Shown here piece by piece: positions 54,536 through 62,734 of a DNA stretch of 64,000 bases. Under the pieces are notes generated by a model. It had not been told where the DNA came from and ran no database searches. It saw only the letters and a program-made list of their open reading frames with translations. How positions within the stretch are numbered: position 1 is the stretch's first letter; each line of letters begins with the position of its first letter. The position numbers and the translations under genes were made by a program. The stretch comes from Allobosea sp. CS1GBMeth4 (lineage in GTDB: Bacteria; Pseudomonadota; Alphaproteobacteria; Rhizobiales; Beijerinckiaceae), in contig NZ_FYAS01000006.1 of assembly GCF_900185715.1 (NCBI RefSeq), forward strand, positions 62,001-126,000. The letters are read 5' to 3'.

Positions 54536-54645
54536 GTCATCCCGGACAAGCCGCGAAGCGGCGCCGATCCGGGATCCATTCCGGAACCTTTATCGGCGAT
54601 GTTCCGGACTGGATCCCGGGTCTCCCTTCGGTCGCCCGGGATGAC
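54536..54645. repeat. Palindromic intergenic repeat
   Basis: Between metQ and livF (convergent). GTCATCCCGGACAAGCCGCG ... GATCCGGGATCCATTCCGGAAC is mirrored by GTTCCGGACTGGATCCCGGGT ... CGCCCGGGATGACTC. The arms can form one long imperfect cruciform. Related to the repeats at 7612-7755 and 55386-55548. Confidence 0.75.
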
Positions 54646-54668
54646 TCAGGTAGGTTGGAGCGCGACGA

Positions 54669-55382
54669 TCACACCGAGAGATACTGCGCCCGCACCGCCT
54701 CGTCGGCCTTGAGCTCGTCCATCGTGCCGGTGAAGCGGATCAGGCCCTTCTCGATGATGGCGACGCGGTCGGCGACCGAGCCGGCGAAGTGCAGGTTCTG
54801 CTCGGAGATCAGCACCGAGAGCCCCTCGCCCTTCAGCGCCAGGATGGTCTTCGCCATCTCCTCGACGATCACCGGCGCGAGGCCCTCGGAAGGCTCGTCG
54901 AGCAGGACGAGCTTGGGATTGCCCATCAGCGTGCGGGCGATGGTGAGCATCTGCTGCTCGCCGCCCGACATCGCCCCGCCCGGCCGGTCGCGCATGCGGC
55001 CGAGATTGGGGAAGAGCTGGAACAGGCGCTCCGGCGTCCAGTGCGGCGCCCCCTCGCGCTTCGGCCGCTGCGCGACGGAGAGATTCTCCATCACGCTGAG
55101 TTCGGAGAAGACGCGGCGCTCCTCCGGCACATAGCCGATGCCGAGGCGGGCGATCTCGAACGGCTCGCGGCCGACGATCTCCTGGCCCTCGAAGGCGACG
55201 CGGCCCGCCTGCGGCGGTACCAGCCCCATCACCGCCTTCATCGTCGTCGACTTGCCGGCGCCGTTGCGGCCCATCAGGGCCAGCACCTCGCCGCGTCCCA
55301 TCGAGAAGCCGACATCGTGCAGGATGTGGGCGCGGCCGTAAAAGGCGTTGAGCCCTTCGATCTCGAGCATGGGCCGGGTCAT
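54669..55382 (-). CDS. livF: Branched-chain amino acid-type ABC importer ATPase (LivF-like)
   Basis: 237 residues: LEIEGLNAFYGRAHILHDVGF, Walker A GRNGAGKSTTMKAVMGL, YVPEERRVFSELSVMENL, MSGGEQQMLTIARTLM, Walker B LVLLDEPSEGLAPVIVEEMAK and H-loop ISEQNLHFAGSVADR. This is the LivF form (shorter linker, PEERRVF). It ends the leftward operon with livG and the fused permease. Substrate unknown; neighbours point to amino-acid-like compounds. Confidence 0.95.
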   Translation of the reverse strand: MTRPMLEIEGLNAFYGRAHILHDVGFSMGRGEVLALMGRNGAGKSTTMKAVMGLVPPQAGRVAFEGQEIVGREPFEIARLGIGYVPEERRVFSELSVMENLSVAQRPKREGAPHWTPERLFQLFPNLGRMRDRPGGAMSGGEQQMLTIARTLMGNPKLVLLDEPSEGLAPVIVEEMAKTILALKGEGLSVLISEQNLHFAGSVADRVAIIEKGLIRFTGTMDELKADEAVRAQYLSV

Positions 55383-55385
55383 CTC

Positions 55386-55548
55386 TGCCCGCCGTCATTC
55401 CGGGGCTTCGCGGAGCGAAGAGCCCGGAATCCAGAACCGATGCCCTGCGAAACGAAGTGGCACCGTCGTGATTTCTCGAATGTCGCCAGCGGTTCTGGAT
55501 TCCGGGCCCGCTGCTGCGCCGCGTCCCGGAAAGACGGCGAGGTTCCGG
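55386..55548. repeat. Palindromic intergenic repeat
   Basis: In the 181-bp gap between livF and livG. CCGTCATTCCGGGGCTTCGC ... AGCCCGGAATCCAGAACC on the left pairs with GGTTCTGGATTCCGGGCCC ... GTCCCGGAAAGACGGC on the right (about 20 bp arms), so a long hairpin would form within the operon. It separates the two ATPase genes. Confidence 0.8.
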
Positions 55549-55563
55549 TGCAATAATGCATGT

Positions 55564-56325
55564 TCAATGGCCTCCCGAGGTCGCGCCGGAGCCGAGATAG
55601 ACCGCGCGCACGGCCGGATCGTTGCGCACCTCCTCGGCCCGGCCCTTGGCGATCAGCCTGCCGCGGTCGAGCACCAGGATCGCGTCCGAATGGGCGAAGA
55701 CCACGTCCATGTCGTGCTCGGTGAACAGCACGGCGATGCCGCGCTCCCGCGCGATCTCGGCGGTCAGCGCCATCAGCGCGATGCGCTCGCGCGGCGCCAT
55801 TCCGGCGGTCGGCTCGTCCATCAGCAGGAGCTTCGGCTGGTTGGCGATCGCGACCGCGAGCTCGACCCGCTTCAGGTCGCCATAGGCGAGCACGCCGCAG
55901 GCCCGCTCGGCCTGGTCGAGCATGCCGACCTGCTTCAGCAGCGCATCGGCCTCGGCGACATGGCGGTCTTTGGCGCGGCCGAACAATTTCCAGCTCTCGC
56001 CGGCATGCGAGACCAGCGCCATCTGCACGTTCTCGCGCACGCTCATCGAGGCGAAGGTCGCTGTGATCTGGAAGGTACGCCCGACGCCGAGCCGCCAGAC
56101 CTCGCGCGGCTTCAGGCCGGTGATCGTCCTGCCGTCGAAGATCACCTCGCCGCGGTCGGACGGGAGCTGGCCGTTCAGCATGTTGAAGCAGGTCGTCTTG
56201 CCGGCTCCGTTCGGGCCGATCAGCGCGAGCAGCTTGCCGGCCTCGACCGAGAAGCTGACATCGTCGACCGCGCGCACGCCGCCGAAGGATTTGCCGAGAT
56301 TGCGGACCTCGAGGACCGGACTCAT
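55564..56325 (-). CDS. livG: Branched-chain amino acid-type ABC importer ATPase (LivG-like)
   Basis: 253 residues from ATG 56325, which overlaps the permease stop by 4 bp (ATGA). LEVRNLGKSFGGVRAVDDVSF, Walker A GPNGAGKTTCFNMLNGQ, VGRTFQITATFASMSVREN, LAYGDLKRVELAVAIA and LLLMDEPTAGMAPRERIALM. The YGDLKR variant of the signature (usually LSGGxxQ) is normal for LivG. Works with the fused LivHM pore. Confidence 0.95.
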   Translation of the reverse strand: MSPVLEVRNLGKSFGGVRAVDDVSFSVEAGKLLALIGPNGAGKTTCFNMLNGQLPSDRGEVIFDGRTITGLKPREVWRLGVGRTFQITATFASMSVRENVQMALVSHAGESWKLFGRAKDRHVAEADALLKQVGMLDQAERACGVLAYGDLKRVELAVAIANQPKLLLMDEPTAGMAPRERIALMALTAEIARERGIAVLFTEHDMDVVFAHSDAILVLDRGRLIAKGRAEEVRNDPAVRAVYLGSGATSGGH

Positions 56326-58214
56326 CGGGCGGGCTCCGGGTTGGCGGCGGCGGGAGCGGCGGACCCGGCCTCGCGGCGCCGCTCGGCCAAGGCGAGGGCG
56401 GTCCCGACGAGACCGCGCGGGAACAGGATGACGAGCAGGACGATCGAGGCGCCCATGACGAAGCGCCAGTACATCGTCGCCTTCATCAGCTGCTCCTGCA
56501 GGCCCATGAAGGCGAAGGCGCCGACGATCGGACCCGAGACGGTCTGGACGCCGCCGAGCAGCACCATCAGCAGCCCGTCGACCGAGCGCGGGATCGCCAT
56601 ATAGGTCGGGAAGACCGAGCCCTTGAAAAAGGCGAAGAGGGCGCCGGCGATTCCGGCCGCGATCGCCGCGATGATGAAGGCGATCCACTGGATGCGCATC
56701 ACCGGCAGGCCGATCGCCTCGGCCCTGAGCGGGCTGTCGCGCCCGGCCCGGAGCGCATAGCCGAAGGGCGCGAAGACGATGATCCGCAAGGCGAGGATGG
56801 CGACGACGCAGATCGCCAGCGCGAGATAGTAGTAGACCAGCTTCGGAGCCGCCCAGGCCGCCGGCCAAACACCGAGAATGCCGTTGTCGCCGCCGGTGAG
56901 GTCGACCCATTGGAAGGCGGTCGCCCAGGCGATCTGGGCGAAGGCCAGCGTCAGCATGGCGAGGTAGACGCCGGAGAGCCGCACGCAGAACCAGCCGAAG
57001 ACGACGCCGGCGATGCCGGCGAGGAAGGGCGCGAAGGCGAGCGCCGGCACCATCGGCATGCCCAGCCATTTCACCGCCAGTGCCGCGCCATAGGCGCCGA
57101 GGCCGAAATAGGCGGCATGGCCGAAGGAGGCCATGCCGCCCGGGCCCATCATGAAGTGCAGCGAGGCCGCGAAGAGCGCGAAGATCGAGAGCTCGGTCAG
57201 CGTAAGCAGCCAATGGTCGGCGACGATGAAAGGCGCGATCAGCAGCACGGTGAGCGCGGCGAGGCCGATCAGCCTGACATTGGCGCTCGCCGGCAGCAGC
57301 AGCGGCTCGACCGGGCCATGGGCATGGGTGCTGCCGACCGGACGCCTGCCCATCAGGCCGTAGGGCTTGATCACGAGGACGACGGCCATCACCAGGAAGA
57401 CCAGCACCAGCGTGATCTTCGGGAAGATCAGGATGCCGAAGGCGTGGATGATGCCGATCAGCACCGCGGCGAGATAGGCGCCGGTGACGCTGCCGAGCCC
57501 GCCGACGACCACGACCACGAAGGCCTCCGAGATCATCGAGAGGTCCATGTGCAGGTTCACCGCCTCGCGCGGGAGCTGCAGGGCGCCGCCGAGCGCGGCC
57601 AGGCCGGCGCCGAAGGCGAAGACCGAGGTGAAGAGCAGGCGCTGGTTGACGCCGAGCGCGCCGACCATCTCGCGGTCCTGCGTCGCGGCTCTGACCAGCG
57701 TGCCCCAGCGCGTCTTCTGGAACAGGAACCAGAGCAGGCCGAGCATGATCGGCCCGACCACGATCAGGAAGAGCTCGTAGCTCGGAAAGCGGCTGCCCAT
57801 CAGCACGACGAAGCTCTTGAAGCCGGGCGCGCGCGGGCCGAGCTTGTCTTCCGGCCCCCAGATGCCGAGCGCGATGTCCTGCACCATCAGCACCAGGCCG
57901 AAGGTGGCGAGCAGCTGGAACAGCTCGGGCGCCTGGTAGATCCGGCGCAGGATCACGATCTCGACGAGGGCGCCGAGCGCCGCGACGATAACCGCCGCCA
58001 GCAGCACGCCGCCCCAGAAGCCGAGCGCGTCGGCCGGCCCGAAACGCGAGACCAGCGTGAAGGCGAGATAGGCGCCGAGCATGTAGAAGGAGCCGTGCGC
58101 GAAGTTCACGATCCGCGTCACGCCGAAGATGATCGACAGCCCGCAGGCGACGAGGAAGAGCGACGAGGCCGAGGCCAGGCCGTTGAGCGTCTGCGCGAAG
58201 ATCAGATCGATCAT
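56322..58214 (-). CDS. livHM: Fused LivH-LivM permease of a branched-chain amino acid-type importer
   Basis: 630 residues from ATG 58214 (the frame to 58343 is repeat DNA). The first 290 residues are LivH-like: LNGLASASSLFLVACGLSIIFGVTRIVNFAHGSFYMLGAYLAFTL, AATQDREMVGALGVNQRLLF and SVTGAYLAAVLIGIIHAFG. After a linker (GRRPVGSTHAHGPVEPLLL) the last 300 are LivM-like: FAASLHFMMGPGGMASFGHAAYFGLGAYGAALA and AGRDSPLRAEAIGLPVMRIQWIAFIIAAI. In E. coli these are separate proteins; a fusion links the two pore halves. Substrate unknown. Confidence 0.92.
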   Translation of the reverse strand: MIDLIFAQTLNGLASASSLFLVACGLSIIFGVTRIVNFAHGSFYMLGAYLAFTLVSRFGPADALGFWGGVLLAAVIVAALGALVEIVILRRIYQAPELFQLLATFGLVLMVQDIALGIWGPEDKLGPRAPGFKSFVVLMGSRFPSYELFLIVVGPIMLGLLWFLFQKTRWGTLVRAATQDREMVGALGVNQRLLFTSVFAFGAGLAALGGALQLPREAVNLHMDLSMISEAFVVVVVGGLGSVTGAYLAAVLIGIIHAFGILIFPKITLVLVFLVMAVVLVIKPYGLMGRRPVGSTHAHGPVEPLLLPASANVRLIGLAALTVLLIAPFIVADHWLLTLTELSIFALFAASLHFMMGPGGMASFGHAAYFGLGAYGAALAVKWLGMPMVPALAFAPFLAGIAGVVFGWFCVRLSGVYLAMLTLAFAQIAWATAFQWVDLTGGDNGILGVWPAAWAAPKLVYYYLALAICVVAILALRIIVFAPFGYALRAGRDSPLRAEAIGLPVMRIQWIAFIIAAIAAGIAGALFAFFKGSVFPTYMAIPRSVDGLLMVLLGGVQTVSGPIVGAFAFMGLQEQLMKATMYWRFVMGASIVLLVILFPRGLVGTALALAERRREAGSAAPAAANPEPAR

Positions 58215-58255
58215 GCTAATCGGCTCTTTCTGTTGAGCAGGCGGACCGCGACGCG

Positions 58256-58420
58256 AACCCCTCCCCCTCGTGGGGAGGGGGCAGGGGTGGGGGGCGAACG
58301 ACTGGGCGCAGCGGGTGTCGTGAAGGCGATCGGCATCAGGCACGCACTACCGCTCGGAGCGATGAGCTCCGGCTTTGCGCCGCCCACCCCTGCCCCTCCC
58401 CAAAGGGGGAGGGGAAGCAC
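58256..58420. repeat. Purine/pyrimidine-rich inverted repeat
   Basis: ACCCCTCCCCCTCGTGGGGAGG ... GGGGTGGGGGGCGAACGAC at 58257-58300 and CGCCGCCCACCCCTGCCCCTCCC ... GGGGGAGGGGAAGC at 58378-58416 are inverted relative to each other. The same family is at 27413-27596. It lies in the gap between binding protein and permease genes. Confidence 0.7.
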
Positions 58421-58424
58421 GGCT

Positions 58425-59633
58425 TCAGCCCGCCGGGCGAAGCGTCTTCACCTCTGCGTCCGACGGCAGGTACTTGGCGCCGTCGGCATAGCGCCAGTCG
58501 ACCATCACGCCCTTGCCGTCCTTGACCGCGGTCTTGCCGACATAGGCCCCGAGCGTCGCCTGATGGTCGGAGGCGCGGAACTCGACCGGGCCGAAGGCCG
58601 AGGTGAACTTCAGCCCCTTCAGCGCGTCGACCAGCTTCTCGTTGTCGGTCGAGCCGGCCTTGGCGAGACCCGCGGCGATGGCGTTCATCGTGTCGTAGCC
58701 GACGACGGAGCCGAGGCGCGGATAGTCGTTGTACTTCGCCTTGTAGGCGTCGCGGAACTTGACGTGGTCGGGCGTCTGGATGTCGGCGTGCGGATAGCCG
58801 GTGACGATCCAGCCGACCGGCGTCTCGGCCCCGAGCGGGTCGAGATATTCCGGCTCGCCGGTCAGCATCGAGACCACGGTGCGGCCCTCGAACAGCCCGC
58901 GGGTGTTGCCCTGGCGCACGAAGTTCGAGAGGTCGGCGGCGAAGGTGACGTTGAAGATCGCGTCGGGCTTGGCCGCCTCGAGCGCCTGCACGGTCGCGCC
59001 GGCATCGATGCGGCCGAGCGCCGGGAACTGCTCGGCGACGAACTCGACATCGGGCTTGGCCTTCTTCAGCAGCTCCTTGAACCATTTCACCGCCGACTGG
59101 CCGTATTCGTAGTTCGGCGCCACCGTGGCCCATTTCTTCGCCGGGAGCTTGGCCGCTTCCTCGACCAGCATCGCCGCCTGCATGTAGGTCGAAGGCCGCA
59201 GGCGGAAGGTGTAGCGGTTGCCCTTGGCCCAGACGATCGCGTCCGACAGCGGCTCGGAGGCGACGTAGAGCCGCTTGTTCTGCAGGGCGTAGTCGGCGAT
59301 GGCGAGGCCGACATTGGAGAGGAAGCCGCCCGAGAGCAGATCGACCTTCTCCGCGTTGATCAGTTCGCCGGCGAGCCGCACCGAATCCTCGGGCTTGCCG
59401 GCATCGTCGCGGAACAGCGTCTCGACCTTGCGGCCGAGCACGCCGCCGGCGGCGTTGACCTGTTCCAGCGCCAGCTCCCAGCCCTGACGATAGGGCTTCA
59501 GGAAGGCCGGCTGCGAGGTGTAGCTGTTGATCTCGCCGATCTTGATCGGCGCGCCCTGGGCGCGCAGCAGCGACGGCGTGGCCAGCGTGACGGCGCCGAG
59601 CGCAGCTCCGCTGACGAATTGGCGACGGTCCAT
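58425..59633 (-). CDS. Branched-chain amino acid-type binding protein
   Basis: 402 residues from ATG 59633 with GGGAG upstream. N-terminus MDRRQFVSGAALGAVTLATPSLLRAQ has twin Arg-Arg and fits Tat export. Type-I binding fold: IKIGEINSYTSQPAFLKPYRQGWELALEQVN, LGRKVETLFRDDAGKPEDSVRLAGELI, FGPVEFRASDHQATLGAYVGKT. It delivers an amino-acid-like or aromatic ligand to LivHM-GF. The gene leads the leftward operon, 210 bp before the fused permease gene. Confidence 0.92.
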   Translation of the reverse strand: MDRRQFVSGAALGAVTLATPSLLRAQGAPIKIGEINSYTSQPAFLKPYRQGWELALEQVNAAGGVLGRKVETLFRDDAGKPEDSVRLAGELINAEKVDLLSGGFLSNVGLAIADYALQNKRLYVASEPLSDAIVWAKGNRYTFRLRPSTYMQAAMLVEEAAKLPAKKWATVAPNYEYGQSAVKWFKELLKKAKPDVEFVAEQFPALGRIDAGATVQALEAAKPDAIFNVTFAADLSNFVRQGNTRGLFEGRTVVSMLTGEPEYLDPLGAETPVGWIVTGYPHADIQTPDHVKFRDAYKAKYNDYPRLGSVVGYDTMNAIAAGLAKAGSTDNEKLVDALKGLKFTSAFGPVEFRASDHQATLGAYVGKTAVKDGKGVMVDWRYADGAKYLPSDAEVKTLRPAG

Positions 59634-59740
59634 TCGATGGCTCTCCCGTTGAACGCTGGCCTTACGCATCCGCAGCCCCTCGCTGCGCGGTTTCCTACCG
59701 TAGGCCAGAGCGCCGGGCGGCGTCAAGCCGGGGTGGAAAT

Positions 59741-59760
59741 TCGTTTGTATGCGTATGAAA
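59741..59760. promoter_or_regulatory. Candidate regulator site before the Liv operon
   Basis: TTGTATGC at 59745-59752 in an AT-rich patch (TTTGTATGCGTATGAAA), 110-150 bp upstream of the binding protein gene and 89 bp from the SDR stop. The same eight bases occur on the minus strand at 11605-11612 and, with one change, at 2823-2830. It might be a second target of the GntR protein or of another FCD regulator. Confidence 0.35.
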
Positions 59761-59848
59761 TCTCCGCTGCGTTTCGCCGTTTGTCAATCGCCGAAAACGA
59801 GGCTTCGCTGCGCCGGTGCCGCGCCGAGCATTGCGGGCGCCTGGCCCT

Positions 59849-60604
59849 TCAGGACCGCCCGCCGTCGACGGAGAGCACCTGGCCGGTCACCCAGCCCGCC
59901 TGCTCGGAGAGGAAGAACAGGCCGGCATGGGCGATGTCCTCCGGCGTGCCGAGGCGGCGGGTATGGATGCCCTCGATCAGCCGCTTCTGGCCCTCCGGGC
60001 CATAGCTCTGCCATTGCCGCTCGGTCGCCGGATTGGAGCGCACGAAGCCGGGCGCGACCGAGTTCACCGTGATGCCGTGCGGGCCGAACTCCCAGGCGAG
60101 CTGCCGGGTCAGCCCGACCAGGGCGTGCTTGGCGCTGGCATAGGCCTGGATGCCGGTGAGGCTCGGCCGCAGGCCGGCGCCCGACGAAATGTTGACGATC
60201 CGGCCGTAGCCGGCGTGCTTCATCGTGGGGGCCGCGGCCTGCGACAGGAAGAAGGCTGCGTCGACATTCGCGGCGAAGACGGCGCGCCAGTCGCTCTCGG
60301 AGATCTCCTCGATCGGCCGCCCGACCTGGCCGCGCACGCCGCCGGCGGCATTGACCAGCAGGTCGAGCCGGCCGTCGCCGGCGAGGATCGCGCCGACCAG
60401 CTCCCTGGCGGCCTCTGGATCGCCGAGATCGGCGACATGGGCGGCCGCGCCGAGCGCTTTCGCGCTGGCGGCGACGCCGTCCGCGTCGAGATCGGCGAGA
60501 TGGACCTTCGCGCCGGCCTCGGCCAGCGCGGCGGCGATGGCGCGGCCGATGCCCTGGGCTGCGCCGGTGACGAGGGCTACGCGGCCGTCGAAGCGGATCT
60601 GCAT
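59849..60604 (-). CDS. SDR family oxidoreductase
   Basis: 251 residues: VALVTGAAQGIGRAIAAALAEAG at the N-terminus, LADLDADGVAASAK (Asp cofactor residue, NAD preference), NAAGGVRGQVG, NISSGAGLRPSLTGIQAYASAKHAL (Ser and Tyr-X-X-X-Lys), VNSVAPGFVRSN and the C-terminal VTGQVLSVDGGRS. Classic short-chain reductase with unknown substrate. Its start overlaps the ketopantoate-reductase-like stop by 28 bp, so the two are co-translated. May act on the same keto acid. Confidence 0.9.
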   Translation of the reverse strand: MQIRFDGRVALVTGAAQGIGRAIAAALAEAGAKVHLADLDADGVAASAKALGAAAHVADLGDPEAARELVGAILAGDGRLDLLVNAAGGVRGQVGRPIEEISESDWRAVFAANVDAAFFLSQAAAPTMKHAGYGRIVNISSGAGLRPSLTGIQAYASAKHALVGLTRQLAWEFGPHGITVNSVAPGFVRSNPATERQWQSYGPEGQKRLIEGIHTRRLGTPEDIAHAGLFFLSEQAGWVTGQVLSVDGGRS

Positions 60605-61617
60605 TGTTCGATCAGGACCTTCAGCGTGTCGAACGACATCGGGCGGCGCCCGTCCTCGACATCGTGGATCAGGGTGACCAGTGTCTCGAGCGCCGGCGTC
60701 GCGACGCCGGCCTCGCGGCCGAGCGCCGAGACGATGCCGATCTGCGGCCCGGCTTCGGTCTTGCGCTTGCGCACGGCGAGGTCGCGCCAGATGCCGGAAT
60801 GGGTCTTGGCCGTCTTCGACGTGTAGTCGGCGAGCCAGGCGATGGCCCTGATCTGGGGGCCTTCCGGCGCACCGGGCGCGAACACGGCCGGATCGAACTC
60901 GCCGAAGCCGAGCGAGGTGACGCCGCGCGCCGCCGCGACGGCGCCGACCTCGCGCCCGAGCGCGAGCCAGACCGGCAGGCGCTGCGGGTCGGCGAAGTTC
61001 GCCGACATCGAATCGTTGGTCAGGGCGGTGCCGAACAGCATCGCGCCATAGGCGAGCTTTCCCCAGAGATAGCCGTAGATGTTGTCGGTCAGGATCGCCT
61101 CCGGCTCGAACAGCCTGAGCAGGCGGTGCATTTCGCGGACCCGGCCGGTCATCGTCCCATCGAGCTCGCCGACGACGACGGCACCGCGATTGCCGTAGAG
61201 GATCTCGCCGGGCCCATGCCAGTCGGCGCCGAAATTGACGAAGCAGCCCATGGTCCGCGCTTCGCCGACCGCCTTGGCGATGGTGATCTCGTTGAGGCCG
61301 TTCTGGGCCGAGAGCACGAGGCCGTCATCGCCGAGATGCGGCGCCAGCGCGGCGAGCGCGGTCTCGGTCGCCCCGGCCTTCACCGCCAGCACGATGCGCG
61401 AATAGGTTCCCGCCAGCGCCTGCGGCGTCACCGCCGGCACGACCTGCCGGAATTCCTCGACCGGCCCGGTGATCGCGAGCCCCGATGTCCGGCAGGCCTC
61501 GACATGCTCGGCGACGATGTCGACCAGCAGCACCGGCACCCCGGCCCTCGCCCAATAGGCGCCGAGCGTGCCGCCGATCGCCCCGGCGCCCCAGATCAGG
61601 ATGGGTTCGCCGCTCAT
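60577..61617 (-). CDS. Ketopantoate reductase-like (PanE/ApbA family) oxidoreductase
   Basis: 346 residues. NADP fold GAGAIGGTLGAYWARAGVPVLLVD at the N-terminus, IVLAVKAGATETALAALAPHL and LVLSAQNGLNEITIAKAVG with the catalytic Asn-Gly and Lys in the middle helix (YGYLWGKLAYGAMLFGTALTND). Longer than E. coli PanE (about 300 residues) and with a distinct tail, so a different 2-keto acid is likely; many paralogues do not make pantoate. The ATG overlaps the isoaspartyl peptidase stop by 4 bp. Confidence 0.85.
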   Translation of the reverse strand: MSGEPILIWGAGAIGGTLGAYWARAGVPVLLVDIVAEHVEACRTSGLAITGPVEEFRQVVPAVTPQALAGTYSRIVLAVKAGATETALAALAPHLGDDGLVLSAQNGLNEITIAKAVGEARTMGCFVNFGADWHGPGEILYGNRGAVVVGELDGTMTGRVREMHRLLRLFEPEAILTDNIYGYLWGKLAYGAMLFGTALTNDSMSANFADPQRLPVWLALGREVGAVAAARGVTSLGFGEFDPAVFAPGAPEGPQIRAIAWLADYTSKTAKTHSGIWRDLAVRKRKTEAGPQIGIVSALGREAGVATPALETLVTLIHDVEDGRRPMSFDTLKVLIEQCRSASTAA

Positions 61618-62561
61618 GCCTGCCCCATCACCTCGACTTCGGCATGGGTCCCGACATGGACGAGCCCGTCGGGCGTCACCCAGCCGCGATACATGCCCTC
61701 GGAATTGTAGGGCGCGACGATCGTGCCGTCGGCGCCGACGGCGACCAGCCCGGCCCCGATCCTGTGCGCGGTCAGTTCGGCGATGGCGCGGTCGGATGCC
61801 TCCTTCAGCGAGAGGCCGGCATAGCCGATCAGCGACGCGATCTCGTGGCCGACGCAGTAGCGGATGAAGAACTCGCCTTTGCCGGTGCCCGACACCGCGC
61901 AGCGCCCGTCGCGGGCATAGGTGCCGGCGCCGATGATCGGGGAATCGCCGACACGACCGGGCGGCTTGTTGGTGTAGCCGCCGGTCGAGGTCGCGGCGGC
62001 GAGATGGCCGTGGGAATCGAGCGCCACCGCGCCGACCGTGCCGTGCTTCTCGGCCTCGCTCGCCTCGTCGGTCGTGCCGACGAGCTCGCGGATCTTCATC
62101 GAGGCCAGGTTCTTGCGCCGCCGCTCGGTCGAGAAATAGCCGTTCTCGACGATGTCGAGCCCTTCCGTCTGGGCGAAGGCGTCGGCCGCCGGCCCGGTCA
62201 GCAGCAGCGGATCGCCGTGGTGCATCAGCGCCTTGGCGGCGCTGACCGGATTGCGGATGCGCTTGGCCGCGCAGACCGCGCCGGCGGCCAGGGTCGAGCC
62301 GTCCATGATCGAGGCGTCGAGCTCATGCTCGCCATCGGCGTTGAAGGCGGCGCCGCGGCCGGCATTGAAATGGATCGAATCCTCCATCACCAGCACCGCG
62401 GCCTCGACCGCGTCGACCGCGCTGCCGCCCTTGGCGAGGATCCGCCAGCCCGCCCGCAGCGACTTGGCGAGATCGGCCTTGGCCTCGGCCCATTCGGCGT
62501 CGGTCATCTCGGCCTTGGGCAGGGTGCCGCAGCCGCCATGGATGGCGAGGGCGATGGTCAT
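61614..62561 (-). CDS. Isoaspartyl peptidase / L-asparaginase (Ntn hydrolase, EcAIII-like)
   Basis: 315 residues from ATG 62561. N-terminus MTIALAIHGGCGTLPKAEM (the HGGxG motif), FNAGRGAAFNADGEHELDASIMDG, and the autocleavage site with the nucleophile Thr in AEKHGTVGAVALDSHGHLAAATSTGG near residue 175. Such precursors split into alpha and beta chains and remove N-terminal beta-aspartyl residues or hydrolyse asparagine. Upstream, a peptide-type binding protein gene (62735 on) suggests import of the peptide it cuts. It is also called plant-type asparaginase. Confidence 0.93.
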   Translation of the reverse strand: MTIALAIHGGCGTLPKAEMTDAEWAEAKADLAKSLRAGWRILAKGGSAVDAVEAAVLVMEDSIHFNAGRGAAFNADGEHELDASIMDGSTLAAGAVCAAKRIRNPVSAAKALMHHGDPLLLTGPAADAFAQTEGLDIVENGYFSTERRRKNLASMKIRELVGTTDEASEAEKHGTVGAVALDSHGHLAAATSTGGYTNKPPGRVGDSPIIGAGTYARDGRCAVSGTGKGEFFIRYCVGHEIASLIGYAGLSLKEASDRAIAELTAHRIGAGLVAVGADGTIVAPYNSEGMYRGWVTPDGLVHVGTHAEVEVMGQA

Positions 62562-62580
62562 ATCCAGGATCCTTGACGCC

Positions 62581-62729
62581 AAATCCTTCTCCCCTCGGGG
62601 AGAAGGTGTCTGCGGAGCAGACGGATGAGGGCGGTGCGACCGGGCTGGAGCCGGACAGGTTGCGCCTGTCCTTCCCTCATCCGTCAGCGCTTCGCGCTGC
62701 CACCTTCTCCCCCCAGGGAAGAAGGGTTA
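62581..62729. repeat. Inverted intergenic repeat of the CCTTCTCCC family
   Basis: TCCTTCTCCCCTCGGGGAGAAGG (62582 on), GACGGATGAGGGCGG, then GTTGCGCCTGTCCTTCCCTCATCCGTCAGCGC and CTGCCACCTTCTCCCCCCAGGG-type sequence (each shorter than 20 in the shared blocks TTCTCCC, GATGAGGG, CCCTCATCC). Both halves face each other as in the repeats round the DUF559 gene. It lies between the binding protein gene and the peptidase gene. Confidence 0.7.
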
Positions 62730-62734
62730 AAGCC

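Noticed and set aside
56910..60005. 1031-codon open frame on the plus strand
   Set aside because: It runs antisense to the fused LivHM permease and the binding protein; the reading is His-, Arg- and Asp-rich without any domain.
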